64,000 nucleotides of DNA from Euphorbia lathyris (GCF_963576675.1 NC_088919.1:47266501-47330500); one strand, 5' to 3'. Shown: positions 45,003-57,775, counted from the first letter of the stretch. The notes: generated by a model from the sequence alone, not told the origin. Program-made: numbers and translations.

Positions 45003-46200
45003 GAAAAACTCAACGACAATTTTGGTCGGCTCAGTTTTGCCCTGTCTAACCAATTTTTGATCTCTAACTTAATTAACTAATACATAAAATATAAAACACA
45101 TTGTTTTATAGTATGTTATGCTACAGAAAGACAATATGGGGATCGAGTGGCGAAAAATTCCATTGGACGTATATATGAACCTTAAATTTTATAGGGTAAA
45201 TCCATCCAAAAGCTTTCAATTAAATACTCGTAGATGTTGAATCATCCCCTATTAGTGAATTTTGAAGCCATTCTTAGAATATGTGGTTAGGAAAGAATAG
45301 GCAAACAAGTGCTTATAGCGAGTGACTAAGCCACGAATCAACACTTGTGGGCTGATTTTAGCCATATTATGCGAGAGTCAACTTTAAAACCAATGAATAA
45401 TTTTCTAGAGTCCAACTGTTATCTAGGTAAACTTTTTTGTTTTTGTTGCATCCAAAATATCGTTATTGTGGTGTGTTGACGGCTAAAAATAATTAAAAAT
45501 GCTCATTGTAAAAGAAGTAAATTTTAGTGTTTTTATAAATCTAACTCTAATTTCTTAAAAATTTAAAAATCTTTTTATTTATAGTTATAAATTTCTTACA
45601 CTTTTCATAAATTAGAATTTAATTCTAAATTTAAATCTCAAAATAAAAAATTACTAATAGGGTTAAAAAGATAAAAAGTGTATTGAACGTAATTAATAAC
45701 GATAACGTACTCATATAGAATACAAAAATCAAATAAATAAAGATTTTATAATAAACGAGTTTCATAATATTTGAACCATTAAGATTATCCAATACAAAAA
45801 TGATATCTTACACTAAAATATACTCTTAAACTAATGTAACTATTTCAAAATTAGGAGCTGTGAGGGGACAAAACTACTGCTATTCAGTGGTAGATCCGGC
45901 AGCCGGGGGCTGGAGCCTTTGAGTTCTGGGTTAGATCTGCCACTCCTCGTAGCTAATTTAGAACAAAAATCAACTAATATCTATTCGTAAACAAACTGAG
46001 CGTAGTTGATGAGTACATGTGAAATTGTAGCTCTAAATCATCTTCATCCCTGTTGTTAGTCTCTTCTGCTTCTTGAATGGTCTCGAGGAGGACAGGAGAA
46101 ATGGAGATCTTATGCATAGAAATGAAAAGGGAAGGTACTACTTCATTCCAACTTCTTCTAATTGAAGCATTCTTTGCTTTTTCCATTTCAGAAACCCTTT
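45003..46200. repeat. Direct duplication, copy 1
   Basis: About 1.2 kb resembling 55129-58659 after the LINE in copy 2 is discounted. Shared landmarks include TAGTATGTTATGCTACAGAA (45111; 55226), CAGCCGGGGG (near 45901; near 58318) and the small ORF. Copies differ by many substitutions and small gaps, so the duplication is old. Confidence 0.85.
45974..46186 (-). CDS. Small ORF, duplicated, possible host gene or first exon (70 aa)
   Basis: MEKAKNASIRRSWNEVV to FTNRY. I do not recognise it. The second copy (58657-58456) keeps SWNEVVPSLFISM, ISPVLLETIQEAEET and DEDDLELQFHM and the stop, with about seven differences in 59 shared residues, which suggests past selection. A minus-strand TATATATAG lies near 46287-46295, about 100 bp upstream of the ATG. 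The shared stop position argues for a complete short protein, but an exon of a longer gene is possible. Confidence 0.4.
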   Translation of the reverse strand: MEKAKNASIRRSWNEVVPSLFISMHKISISPVLLETIQEAEETNNRDEDDLELQFHMYSSTTLSLFTNRY

Positions 46201-47573
46201 ATTTTCTTCTAAAAAAAGGGAAGAAAACAAGAAACAACCCAGAATTTGATCTAGAGTTTTAAGATTTCGAGTCAAATTGGGAGTACTATATATAATGAAA
46301 TTTTGTTGCTTAGTGAGAGAGTTAAGTTAGATGACCAAAAGGAAAATGTGAAGAAATGCGGTGGGAACTCAATTCACCACACAATTTCCTAATAATTATT
46401 CATTTGAACCATCAAGGAAGCTTCTTCATAAGATATTTTTTTATTAAGTAAAGGTTTTGTCTTTTATCGGCCCAATTAAAGAAAGTGAGTGGACTGTGGA
46501 TGATTTTAGGTAATTCAAAAAGTAGATCCAGAAATTTTTGAGAGGGATAACATGGAAAAAAATAATTTTATTATAAAATATTATTATAATTCACGTATTA
46601 AATGGAAAAACGAAAAAAAAAGAATAAGAGAAAAGAAAATCGAAATAAATGAAAAAAATGAGAAAACTGAAAAAGGAGACAAACGGAAAAAAAACAAGAA
46701 ACCAGGAAAATAATGGAGATAAATGAAAAAAAAAAACGGAACAATCATAAAAAGATTGAGAAACCGAAAAGAATGAGAAAACCAACAACCAACCGACTAG
46801 AGTTATTGAGATTTTGGTGTTACAAAGAAAGAAGGTTGAAGCATGATGGATTTTGACGCTGGATGTTGAAGCACCACAAGTGACCTGTGTAGTATAGGCA
46901 CCATATGTGGTGCATGAGCTGCTTTTATGAAATATGAAAAAAAAAAACAAAGAAAAAATCTGTTTAGCTATTTATTGTTTGTTATTTATCTTTAGAAAAT
47001 GATGTTTTTCAATTATAAAAGGTAAATATGAGTTGTTTAATCAAACATTTAAAATTCTATTTTTTAAAATTAAAAAATAAATAAAAGTAGGTAATCAAAT
47101 ATCTATAAATCACAAACAGTGAAGGTTTCATTGTCCGTCACTTCTACATTGCAGTAGGAATAGATATTTTATGTTATTATCACTATATTAAGTAAGTGGT
47201 AACTTTTTTATTATTATTTATACAAGTTTTTTTTTTCTAATTTTTAGGAATGATCAGACTCTATCAAATTTTGAAGTAATATAGGATATTCTTTTGTATG
47301 AGTGTTTTTTAGGATTATGTGGCACATTTTTGTAACTTTTAAGTGTGTTGCATTGCACATTTTTGCAACATAAGTATAAATCTGTATTTTTCCTGTGTCA
47401 CCGATCACAGCCGTTGATCTACTCAACCACTTCCATCGCGCCACGTTTTCATGTCCCGACAGCAGCCACCAGTACTTGTATTTATCCACTTGTCATAGAT
47501 TCATTGATCCTAGAATAAAAACGTGTTATTTTTGTTTCTTAAGGAGTTTTTCTTAACCATAATAGATTTTTTT
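46200..47573. other. Intergenic DNA without a recognisable gene
   Basis: 46590-46790 is a purine-rich (GAAAA)n-like stretch whose reverse-strand ORF is Phe/Ser low complexity. 47244-47489 is open on the minus strand for 81 codons but has no recognisable motif. Confidence 0.55.
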
Positions 47574-48089
47574 GGATTAAGATGCAAAAATACCCCTAAC
47601 ATTTAAAATGGTGTAATTTTACCTTTAACGTTGATAAATTCGGTCAATTTGAGAAATATTTCATCAAACTGTTTTCTCGATCATGAATAGTGTCATCTAC
47701 ACTTGACACATGGGTTATTTTATCAGTAACAAATCACAAACATATGTTGGGATATGAAAAAAATATTAAAAATATAATGTCTTTTGTACGTATTAGACAA
47801 AAAAATTCAAAAAATTCACCGAATTTATAAATATTAATCTCCAATTTTATTATTAAATTACAAAAAACATTATATCATTTTTTTAGAACAAATTGATATG
47901 CAATTGGTGCAAAATAAAAAAAAAATGACTGTATTTTATAATAGTGTCTGAAATTGATCCAACTTATCAACGTTAGGGGTAAAATTGCTCTTGGCTACAA
48001 ACATTAGGGGTAAAATTGCACCATTTTAAACGTTATGAGTAAAATTGCTCCTGATCCAAAACGTTAGAGATATTTTTGCACATTAACCC
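47574..48089. mobile_element. MITE-1: foldback MITE with long inverted repeats (516 bp)
   Basis: Left end GGATTAAGATGCAAAAATAC and right end (reversed) GGGTTAATGTGCAAAAATAT begin inverted repeats, with internal copies of AATTTTACCCCTAACGTT. Flanks ATTTTTTTG/ATTTTTTTA suggest a 9-bp duplication with one mismatch, as for Mutator-like MITEs. No coding capacity. Confidence 0.75.
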
Positions 48090-48221
48090 ATTTTTTTATA
48101 ATATATATAAATCTACACTAAACAGGTGAAAATATGTATCCACTTCATATTAATTTATCATGAGTATAGAAAAAATTAATAGGATACTGTACTTGAATTC
48201 TTTTAGAGAAATTACCAAATA

Positions 48222-48515
48222 ATATTATTTTTTTTTAGAAAAATGCTTGTATTTTCATTACATGATAGAAGAAAGACAACAAACAAAATACAACGAATAA
48301 AACTTCACATAAGTAGAGGCTAAAGTCAATGCAAGATTCACGAAGGGATGAAAAAGACTACAAAGAGCAAATAAAACCATAAAAGGTATAAAAAAACCTT
48401 AAACAACAACATAACATATATTTTTTCGTAAATTGAAATCTGTAGAAAAGCATCTACAATCCAAATTTCATCCTTTAAACGATTCCGAACATTTGGATCT
48501 GAGTTATAAAATAAA
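48222..48515 (-). mobile_element. Probable LINE 3' remnant
   Basis: A T run at 48228-48237 followed by GAAAAATGCTTGTATTTTCA and CTTTAAACGATTCCGAACA looks like a non-LTR retrotransposon 3' end with its poly-A tail on the minus strand. Based on general appearance only. Confidence 0.35.
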
Positions 48516-48698
48516 ATGTTTAGTTAAATTTAATAAATAATTATTTATTCCCTACCAAAATAAATAAATAATTATTTATAGTTATTTTAAAAGAAAATTA
48601 ACTATCAATAACAATAAATGCACTAAACAAGTTCAAAGCTTTATGTAGAATGGAAAAACAACTATTTATTGCTATTTATTTTTTTAAAAACAAAAAGA

Positions 48699-49279
48699 AA
48701 AAATCAAGGCTTAATAGATCACCAGCTCCATGAACTTATCTAAAATAGTAGATTAGCTTCCTGAACTTTGCAAGTGTCTCACCAACTCCCTAAATTTGTT
48801 TATTTCGTATCATCAGCTCCCTAAATTTGTCCATAAAAATATATTAGCTCCCTAAACTTTGCACGTGTCTCATCATCTTCCTAAACTTGGTTATTCTGGA
48901 ACAACTAAATATAAAAACTTATTAAAACTAAATTCTAAAAATACATATTCATCTATTCAATGGATAATTTTTTCGTTTCTTCTACCTTTCAACCTATTAT
49001 AAGAGTTAGTGTTGCAGGTTTAAGAGATCGAATGTATGAGGATCGATAGTTAGTATTATGTTTTTGTATTTAGTTGTTACAGAATAAGAAAGTTTGGAGA
49101 GTTGGTGAGACACTTTCAAAGTTCAGGGAGCTAATCTACTTTTATGCATAAGTTTAGGGAGCTGGTGATACGAAATAAGCCAATTTAGCGAGTAAATGAG
49201 ACACTTGCAAAATTCAAAGAGTCAATCTACTATTTTTATCAAGTCCAGAAAGCTGATGATGTATTAAGCCAAAAATCAA
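48699..49279. mobile_element. MITE-2: MULE-type foldback MITE with 9-bp duplication
   Basis: Element body 48708-49270 with a perfect 9-bp duplication AAAAATCAA at 48699-48707 and 49271-49279. The two halves are long inverted repeats starting GGCTTAATA, with repeated motifs such as AGCTCCCTAAACTTTG and AAGTGTCTCACCAACT. 563 bp, no ORF; mobilised presumably by a MULE transposase. Confidence 0.92.
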
Positions 49280-50104
49280 TTAATATATGCTCAAAAACAA
49301 ATAACTATCAACAACCATAAATAATAAATAGCAATATATAAACCCAACATACCCTCATCTTATATTTTTTTATTTATATGGATTAAAGTTTTCTAATGTT
49401 TCAATTTTATACATTTAACTCATCCGATAATGTAATAATCACTCATAACAATAAATTCTATTAAAAGCGTGTGACCATGACGTAAAAGTAAAGGAAAACA
49501 GGCTGCTTCATTTTCTATTCAAATAGTGATTATCTAAATTTATTATTCTTTTAAATAAGTTTTGTCCGTAAAAATTAATTAAACATTTTTAAAATATTCT
49601 CAAAGAGAATCAAGGCAAGAAGTCTATATTTTAGCAAATTCTTTTTATTTAGAAGACCAATACTTTCAAGTACGAATGAGGGTAATAATAAGTTGGTTTA
49701 TCATAAAATCTTGATTCTTTAAATCTCCATAAGTTTGGGGGCTATTTATAAGGCCAAAACAAAGTAGTTTTGGAAAGCAATGAAATTACTAGGGAAAATT
49801 ACACAGAAATTCATGTTTTATAAACTATTTACAACTATGTCAAGTCATAATTTTGGATTATGTCAAACTAGTTAAAATCAGTACTTTTAATATATTTAAA
49901 GATTAGAATTTATAAATTAGAAGTCTAGAATATATTTTATAGGGTTTAGAATTTATGAATTGGAGTGTAGAATTTTTAAATTATGATGTAAAATCATAAT
50001 ATATAGAAAAGAATGACGTATTAAGAATTAAGTTTGGTGATATGACTTAGTTGTAAATTTGTACTTGATTATGATATTCATGTAATTGACCCAAATTACT
50101 AACA
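49280..50104. other. AT-rich intergenic DNA, possible MITE remnant at 49792-50093
   Basis: 49796 AAAATTACACAGAAATTCATG and the reversed end GGGTCAATTACATGAATATC suggest a small, decayed MITE. No gene seen. Confidence 0.35.
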
Positions 50105-51258
50105 GTTGTACACAGACCCATCCTTCAGCCTGGGCAGAAGGGGTGCCTACCCAGAGCCCGAAGATTAGGAGGTCCAAATATACTAATATACTAATATTAT
50201 TATTAATTATTAAATAAAAAATATACTTTTTTTTAAATACTGGTATCAATTCTTTCCAAATTAAATTCATTGGAATCAGATTAAATTTTAAAAAATTACT
50301 TGATAAAAAACGTGGCCATCAGTTACTAGTCTTTCTAAATTCTCTAATTTATTTTAAATTGTTTTCAAATTTCCTTATAAAATTCCTAATTTATCTTTTT
50401 CCATAATTATCTCTCCCGCCTAGGGCTGGGCACAGTTCGGTCCAAGTCGGGGATTCATGAATCTCCAGTATTGGATTGAAATTCGGAGATTGATAAAAGG
50501 AAATCTCCAGGATTGGATTGAAAGAATAAATCTCCAGAATTGAATTGCCCCAAAATTTCAGTCCAGTCCAGTTCGGGGATTCGGAGATTCGGTTCCGGTC
50601 CAATCCAATATAATTTTTCGGTGATTCGGATAAATATCTAATAGTTTAAGTCCTAAAAAATAAATTAAAAATTTAATTTACAAGATAATAAAATATAAAA
50701 TTTTATTATCTTACATAACTTGAAATAAATGTTATTTTTTTTTAGGAAGTAAACAACATTCATTAAAAGTTACAGTAGACAACAAGGCTAAAAAAAACCC
50801 ACAAAATCAAAGTATTAAGAGTTACGGTAGACAACAAGGCTAAAAAAAACCCCCAAAATCAAAGTTACAAAATAACAAATCCATAAAAACAAACAACCTT
50901 TAATTCAAAAAAGACAACACCTAATTAGCAAAATCTCTCTAATCATCATCTCAATTTGTAATTGAATCTTCTTAACACAACAAATTCCTTGTTTTCTAGT
51001 AAAAGCCAAACATTAACTTAAACATATAAAATTTACCATATTAGTGAATCAACAAATTTAATTTAATTAGCTTTCACTTCAATAAAATTAATCAACCCAT
51101 TAGTAAAAAGTAAAAGGAAAAAAAATATGCTTACCAAATTGCATTTGATTCGGTTAAAAAACCTTAGATATCCAATTGAAATATGGATAAAAGAGATGAT
51201 GCAATTTCAGGATCAGAACTAATTTTTACAAATTAAATAACATTTATATAGTTAGTAT

Positions 51259-52023
51259 TCATAAACATTTAATTAAAATAAAACTATGAAATATAATTGC
51301 TAAGCAAATATTACCTTCTTCAATAGCTTCAAGATCTTCAACTTCTTCTTCATGCTTGAAAGCTTGAGTTGAAGTTTTGAACCAATCTTGACAACAAATC
51401 AAAACCGCAGCTGTAGCAGTAGTTAAAGAACTCCTAAATTGATCCAAAGTTCTACCACGTGTGCTAAACATAGATTCAGAAGCCACAGTTGAGCATTGAA
51501 TTACAAAAACATCTTTTACAACTTTGGATAAAGCAGGATATCGCACAACATTAACCTTCCACCACAATAGAAGGTCAAACTCGATTACATATTTTTCAGG
51601 TGCCCCATTGACATATCTTTCCCATTCTCCCTCAATTGACATATCTTTATCAATATTCAAAAAATAATCATCAATCTCATCATCAATGTCATCATCCGCT
51701 TCATCCAAACTAGAAGAATGTGCTCCAAGATTCACATTTTCTTGCACATTTTGCACTATATACTCATCTAACAATGCAATAATAATATTTGTGACTTGTG
51801 CCACCAACTCATTAGCATCGTTCTCACTATAAAAGTCAGTGTACTTAGCCATCAAGTACTTAATTTTATACCTTGGGTTAAAAACTACTGATACAAAAAG
51901 CATCACATTCATTCTGCCAACAGAACCCCAATACTTATCAAAATTTTCCCTCATTTGAGTTCTCATGTATTTTAAAGGAAGGATTTTTACTGTTTTGACA
52001 TAATACCCCATTTGAGACCCCAT
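51259..52023 (-). pseudogene. hAT transposase C-terminal part (hAT-2)
   Basis: 254 open codons, longer and cleaner than in hAT-1: MRENFDKYWGSVGRMNVM, FYSENDANELVAQV, an acidic run, YPALSKVVKDVFVIQC and the dimerisation core STVASESMFSTRGRTLDQF. It begins after a deletion at about 52025, so the BED finger and the first catalytic region are gone. It ends at 51259 after an exon-like end (AIEEGN then GTAATA donor-like). Non-autonomous, but could still give a dimerising fragment. Confidence 0.85.
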
Positions 52024-52499
52024 AATACCCGATTGAACAAGAGGTGATGAGATGGGAAAGGTGGGAGTGACTGTCTAGAAAATTTTCCATGGCTGAAAAA
52101 CGGTGAAGAAAATTTTCCTAATTGTTTTTCCATGAGAGGAAGCTTCTGTGAATTAATTAAGAACTATATCTAATACACTAACATATAAAACTTCAAATAT
52201 AACACAGAACATATAAAACTTCAAATCTACACAATGTACACAACACATAGTTTAGAAATTGAAATATAAAAGTTCAGTGTTTAGAAAACTTACCAGAGTT
52301 TAGATCGGTAAGAGGTGGAGGTGGCGGCGTGCGAGGTGGTAGCGGCAATGGAGTGCAGTGGAGGAGATAGAACCCTAGAAAAAAATCGAAGCAGAGAGAA
52401 TGGGTAAAAGAAGCACGAGATTCTATTTTATAAAATGTTTAAAATTTTTAATATTTAAAACTTCTAATATTTGTTGCTTAATTAAATGGCTAATAAGAA

Positions 52500-52572
52500 G
52501 TAGAATTGGTTTAGATGGTTAAGGTGATTAACAATGTTGCATTTGGTTAGGTGTTCAATTCTCCATGTCTAC
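52500..52572 (+). other. tRNA-like 73-bp segment in hAT-2
   Basis: Counterpart of 34698-34770: starts GTAGAATTGGTTTAGATGG, ends TCCATGTCTAC, same length. B box is slightly weaker (GTTCAATTC). Confidence 0.5.
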
Positions 52573-53114
52573 ATTTTAGGTAAATATTTTTTTATTTCAT
52601 TTTATAAATGGGAATTAATCGGGATAATTTTTATGACTATATAATAATGTTATACTTTATTAATAAATTATAAATTTACATTATTGTAATTAGTTTACCA
52701 AACCTTACAAAATATATAACTATATATTATATAATATTTCTATTTATATAAAGTTAATTCATGAAATATAAATTTATTATTGTTAAACTTTCGGTTATTT
52801 CAGTTCGGTCCAATCCAATCCAATCTGGTTATCGGTCCGGTCCTGGATAAATTTCGGTCCAGTTCTTTGAGGAAAAGTCAACGGTCCAATCCAGTTTGGT
52901 TCTCTAAAAAAAGTCAACGGTCCGGTCCAATTCTGGAGTTTTTTCCTCGGATATTCGGTCCGGTCCAGTATCTCCAGGATCCGCGCCCAACCCTACTCCC
53001 ACCTATCAATCTCAATAAAATTCCTAATTTATCTCTTTTTTTTTAATCATGCTCCAATCTCAAAGAATATTAAACAGTAATATTGTCCTTCATCTTCAAT
53101 TCATCAACTATATA

Positions 53115-53538
53115 GGCCCTGTTTGGGAATTAACTGTTAGATGTTAGCTGATTACATTAGCTGTTAGCTGTTAGCTGATTACATTAGCTGATTTGACTAG
53201 CTGATTTGGCTAGCTGTTTGTGTAGACCTGTTTGGTAAAAATTAGCTGATTAATAATAGCGGTTTGTGCAAAAAGACGAATAAGGGCATTAATTTTGGCG
53301 CAAGAGAAGAGGGAGTCTATCTATTAGGGTTAAAGAAGTCCATTAATTTTAATATTGCAAAACGCTAATTGAAAAAGCTCCTTTTAAAAGCTTTTTCTAA
53401 ATTAGCGTTTTCATCCCAAAACTCTCTCCCAAACCTCTCTCCACCAAACATTCTAATCAGCGGTTTCAGTGGTCAAACCTCTAAAGTTGGTTAAAACCGC
53501 TCTTTTTATCCCAAAACGCTTTTTACCAAACAGAGCCA
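53115..53538. mobile_element. MITE-3, Tourist/PIF-like (424 bp)
   Basis: Ends GGCCCTGTTTGG and CCAAACAGAGCC with ATA on both sides as a possible 3-bp duplication. Subterminal region repeats TTAGCTG. Sister of MITE-4, in the same orientation. Confidence 0.8.
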
Positions 53539-53639
53539 TAATCAATATTGTTCTCTAATCACTCCACTGTAAAACTTCCAATTGCTAATAGCATTTTTTT
53601 TTTATCTTTAAGAAACTCTATCAGATTCTGATTTACTCA

Positions 53640-54052
53640 GACCCTGTTTGGGAATTAGCTGTTAGCTGTTAGCTGATTACATTAACTGTTAGCTGTTAGC
53701 TGATTACATTAGCTGATTTGACTAGCTGTTTGTGTAGACCTGTTTGGTGAAAATTAGCTGATTGATAATAGCGGTTTGTACAAAAAGATGAATAAGGGCA
53801 TTTCTTTTTTTTAATACATAAAAATATACATAAAATAATTAGGGTTAAAGAAGTCCATTAATTTTAATATTGCAAAATGTTAATTGAAAAAACTCATAAA
53901 ATGAGCTTTTTCTAAATTAGCGTTTTCATCCCAAAACTCTCTCCCAAACCTCTCTCCACCAAACACTCCAATCAGCGGTTTTAGTAGTCAAACCGCTAAA
54001 GTTGGTCAAAACCGCTCTTTTTATCCCAAAACGCTCTTTACCAAACAGGGCC
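53640..54052. mobile_element. MITE-4, sister of MITE-3 (413 bp)
   Basis: Ends GACCCTGTTTGG and CCAAACAGGGCC; flanks TCA/TTA. High similarity to MITE-3 along most of its length, apart from a different short stretch near 53790-53830. Confidence 0.8.
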
Positions 54053-54629
54053 TTAGTCTAGGAGGCAATTTGGGAAACACATCAAAAGCTTCCAATTTCA
54101 TGAATTTAGCCGCTAAATCCTGTTATAAGAGAGGTGATTTTCAGATATGATTTTTAAATTTTCTATTATCATGTTTTGTGTTGTAAAGAGTATAAAATCT
54201 ATTATAACTATTTCATTGTTTATTAAATTTAAGAATTTTTTTAGATTGCTTTCAACTAGATTTGTTGTAACATAAATTAGTTAAGCTTTTTAATGGATTA
54301 TTGGAGAATTTTTTTAAAATACACTTCTACTAGATTTGTTGTAAGATAAATTACTTAAACTTTTTAATGGATTATTGGATTAAATCTATTAGAATTAATT
54401 TCGAAGTATAAAATACTGCAAAAAAAAAAATATATTGGTTCATTATATTGTTTAAATTTTGATTCCATTAAGCTTTTTAATTTTGAAAGTGATTATATAG
54501 CTTTAGTTTAAGTCCTTAACTTGTTTAATTACGGCTTTAAAAGTTCTCAATGTTTTTAAAATCAAAATTAAAAATTTAAAAACTTAAGTTGAAGGATTCA
54601 ATAGATACTATTGTTAAATGTTACAAGAA

Positions 54630-54746
54630 AGGTTGAATGGTCTAACCATTTTACATATTGAGAGAAATATTTTAGAACATATTGATGTAGACACTATTAT
54701 TAGTGATTTTGCATCTAGAAATGCTCGTAGGCATCATTTTGTATAA
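54630..54746 (+). pseudogene. Last codons of a DUF4371-type hAT transposase (element E)
   Basis: IERNILEHIDVDTIISDFAS followed by RNARRHHFV and TAA matches the usual C-terminus of DUF4371/TTF-type hAT proteins. The rest of the gene is missing or beyond recognition. It lies about 170 bp from the right end of element E. Confidence 0.65.
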
Positions 54747-56514
54747 AAAATTGGGTACTAAAAGTAATATAAAATGTTTTTTCATATGAAATGTTTTTAT
54801 TAAGTCGATCTTTATACAATTGACTTTCTACTTTATTTTTTACTTGCATTTATTTACTAGGGCCTTTATTTAGTACTTCGCCCATGGGCCTCTAAAATCT
54901 CAGGATCGGCCTTGGTTGTACATAGCAGCAAGGAAGACGTGTTTGCTTGGAAAAAAATCTTTTCAACAACCTTTTCCAGCTCCAAGCCACGTTATAAGCG
55001 AAATTATGGTTCTTTAGAATATAGAGATACCATAAACATCTTATGAATATTGGAGTGATAGAAGACTTTTCCTACAAATTTGTCTCAATAATAAGGGAAA
55101 CAGATCTATTTGTCGTTTTACTGCCCTCAACAAAAATTTTCGCCGCTCAATTTTGCCATGACTAACCAACTCTTAATCTCTAACTTAATTAACTAATACA
55201 CAAAATATAAAGTATACTGTTTTATAGTATGTTATGCTACAGAAAGATGGTATGGAGATGGAAATGCCGAAAACTCCATTGGACGGTATATGAAGCTTAA
55301 ATTTTAGAGGGTAAATCCACCAAAAACTTTTCAATTAAATAATACTCATAGATGTTAGATCATCTCTTATCGGTTAATTTTGGAGTCATCCTTAGAGTTT
55401 GGTTAGGAAAGAATAGGCAAACAAATTCTTATAGCAAGTGATGGAGCCACAAATCAACACTTGGGGGCTGATTTTCACCCTACGGCCAATGTTGGAGTCG
55501 ACTTTAAAAGCTCAGAATAAATATCAAGAGTCCAGCCTATTATGGCTATGGAATTTATTATTTTTCTTATTATAAAAGAAGTAAATTTTAGTGTTTTTAT
55601 AAGTTTAACGCCAATTTCACAAAAATCACAAATTTTTTTTATCTTTTTATTTGTAGTTATAAATTACTTATACTTTTCAAAAATTAGAATTTAATTCCAA
55701 ATTTAAGTCTCAGAAGTAAAAAAAATAATTTTGAAAAATAAAAAATAGTTAATACGGTTAAAAAGGTAAAAGTGTGTATTAAAAGTAATTAATAATGATA
55801 ATATAGTCGTTTAGAATACAAAAATCAAATAAATAAAGGTTTTATAAAAACGAGTTTCATTGGATTAGAACCGTTAAGATTACCCATTACAAAGAGGCAC
55901 GAAACGAGGGGGTTGGTCGAGTTCGGAAGGTTCTGTGTTGTCACTCCTTCTCCGGAAAATGAAGATGAATGAAAGGATGGGGATGAATATGAGAAAAGGA
56001 CATCCATGATGGGGAAAAAAAGAGCTTTCACTCTAAATTTATCGAGTATATTATTTATATCATATAGTATTGATGATAATTTTGTTGTGTTTTATGAATT
56101 TCTTAAACATTGAAACAATTATTTATATGTTTATGACTTATTTTTTTTGGATGAATTTATGTGGAAGCCTATATATTTTGATTATTATTATTATTATATT
56201 TTCTTTATTTTTTAATGATTTTTTTTGTAGTTAATAATGAAACATGTGTTTGATATATTTATATTTTCTTTATTTTTTATGATTTTTTTTGTAATTAATA
56301 AGGAATCATAAGTTAGATATATGTGTTCTTTTTTATATAAATTTTTCTTTTATTGTTTTGATAGTTTATTCGTATGAATATCAATTTCTCTCATAATTAG
56401 TATGTAATCTAATAATTTGATTATTATTATTATATTTTCTTTCTTTTTTAATGATTTTTTATTTTTTATTTTGTAATTAATAATAACACATATATTTGAT
56501 ATATTTGTGAGTTG

Positions 56515-57660
56515 ATTTGGATCTGCATGTGCGAGTGAGGGTTCTAGGGTTGCACTTGATTTAAATGAAGGTACATTTGAAAATCAAGAAACCGTGACTT
56601 TGGTTGGGCCTTTTCCTCAACTTCAGTCTCCGTATACTCCCCCGCCACCACAGACTAGTTTGGATTTGATATATGTGTGATTTGATTTGTAGATGAATTT
56701 CTGATTATTATTTTATTTTCTTTCTTTTTTTATATAAATTTTTCTTTTATTGTTTTGGTAGTTTATTCACACTATTGACAATTTCTGCAGGAAGAAATTC
56801 GGGTCATAAAAAGGAGTCTTCGGTCATCTTCGTTCACATCCCAAAATGGATTGGCGCGGTGCTTTTCCGCCGTCGAAAAGTGATCAACTCACTTGGATAC
56901 CACCTACTACGCAACTTGAGGAGGTACTCGTCCCGACTTTATTGGAGGTAGCATGTCAAACTTTAGCTAAAAGGAGAGAAAAAGAGTCCATAGATGCAGG
57001 TGCATGTGCGAGTGAGGGTTCTAGGGTTGCACTTGATTTAAATAAAGGTACATCTGAAAATCAAGAAACCGTGACTTTGGTTGGGCCTTTTCCTCAACTT
57101 CAGTCTCTGTATACTCCTCTGCCACCACGGACTAGTTTGGATTTGATATATGTGTGATTTGATTTGTAGATGAATTTCTGATTATTATTTTATTTTCTTT
57201 CTTTTTTTATATAAATTTTCTTTTATTGTTTTGGTAGTTTATTCGCACTATTGTCAATTTCTGCAGGAAGAAATTCGGGTCATGGAAAGGAGTCTTCTGT
57301 CATCTCCGTTCACATCCCAAAAGGGACTGGCGCGGTGCTTTTTCGCCGCCGAAAAGTGATCAACTCACTTGGATTCCACCCACTATGCAACTTTAGGCGG
57401 TACTCGCCCCGATTTTATTAGCGGTAGCACATCAAACATTGGCTAAAATGAGAGAAAAAGAATCCATAGATGCGGGTGCGGGTGCAGGTGCGAGTGAGGG
57501 TTCTAGGGTTACACTTGATTTAAATAAATATCAATCTGAAAATCAAGAAACCATGACTTTGGTTAGGCCTTTTCCTCAACTTTAGTCTCCGTCTCCTCAG
57601 CCTCATCCGCCTCCACCGCAACGGACTGGTTTGGATACAGACGACAGTCTTTTGGCAGAA
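56515..57660 (+). repeat. 477-482 bp tandem repeat, about 2.4 copies, inside LINE-2
   Basis: GTGCGAGTGAGGGTTCTAGG recurs at about 56529, 57006 and 57488; TTTCTGCAGGAAGAAATTCG at 56782 and 57258. The unit codes in part for SRVALDLN and ENQETVTLVGPFPQLQS with varied tails. The third copy has further Pro-rich coding (PQPHPPPPQ). Confidence 0.85.
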
Positions 57661-57775
57661 GTGAGTTGCTGGTTATATTAAGTGTAACGTTGATGCGGTC
57701 GTGTTTCAATTAGAGAATAGTTTCGGCATGAGATCAGTTTTTTTTAGTTGTACCAGCAATTTTATTGCGTGTTGC

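Larger units (their letters stand above)
50421..52995 (-). mobile_element. hAT-2: relative of hAT-1, nested in element E
   Basis: Ends TAGGGCTGGGCAC and GCGCCCAACCCTA; flanks CTCCCGCC (50413-50420) and CTCCCACC (52996-53003) are an 8-bp duplication with one mismatch. Opposite orientation to hAT-1. It retains the 5' leader side (52270-52440) that hAT-1 lacks and lacks the middle of the transposase that hAT-1 keeps. An internal 60-bp tandem duplication lies at 50770-50870 (CAGTAGACAACAAGGCT). Confidence 0.92.
50105..54922 (+). mobile_element. Element E: hAT (DUF4371-type) transposon remnant, host of nested elements
   Basis: Perfect 8-bp duplication GTTGTACA at 50105-50112 and 54915-54922. Body 50113-54914 with ends CAGACCCATCCTTCAG and, reversed, CAAGGCCGATCCTGAG. 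It contains hAT-2 and two MITEs; without them only about 1.4 kb remains, including the last codons of a transposase. A deletion derivative. Confidence 0.85.

Noticed and set aside
46591..46950. 119-codon Phe/Ser-rich ORF
   Set aside because: Reverse strand of a purine-rich low-complexity stretch.
47244..47489. 81-codon ORF, possible small gene
   Set aside because: No recognisable motif or second copy; I leave it unannotated rather than guess.
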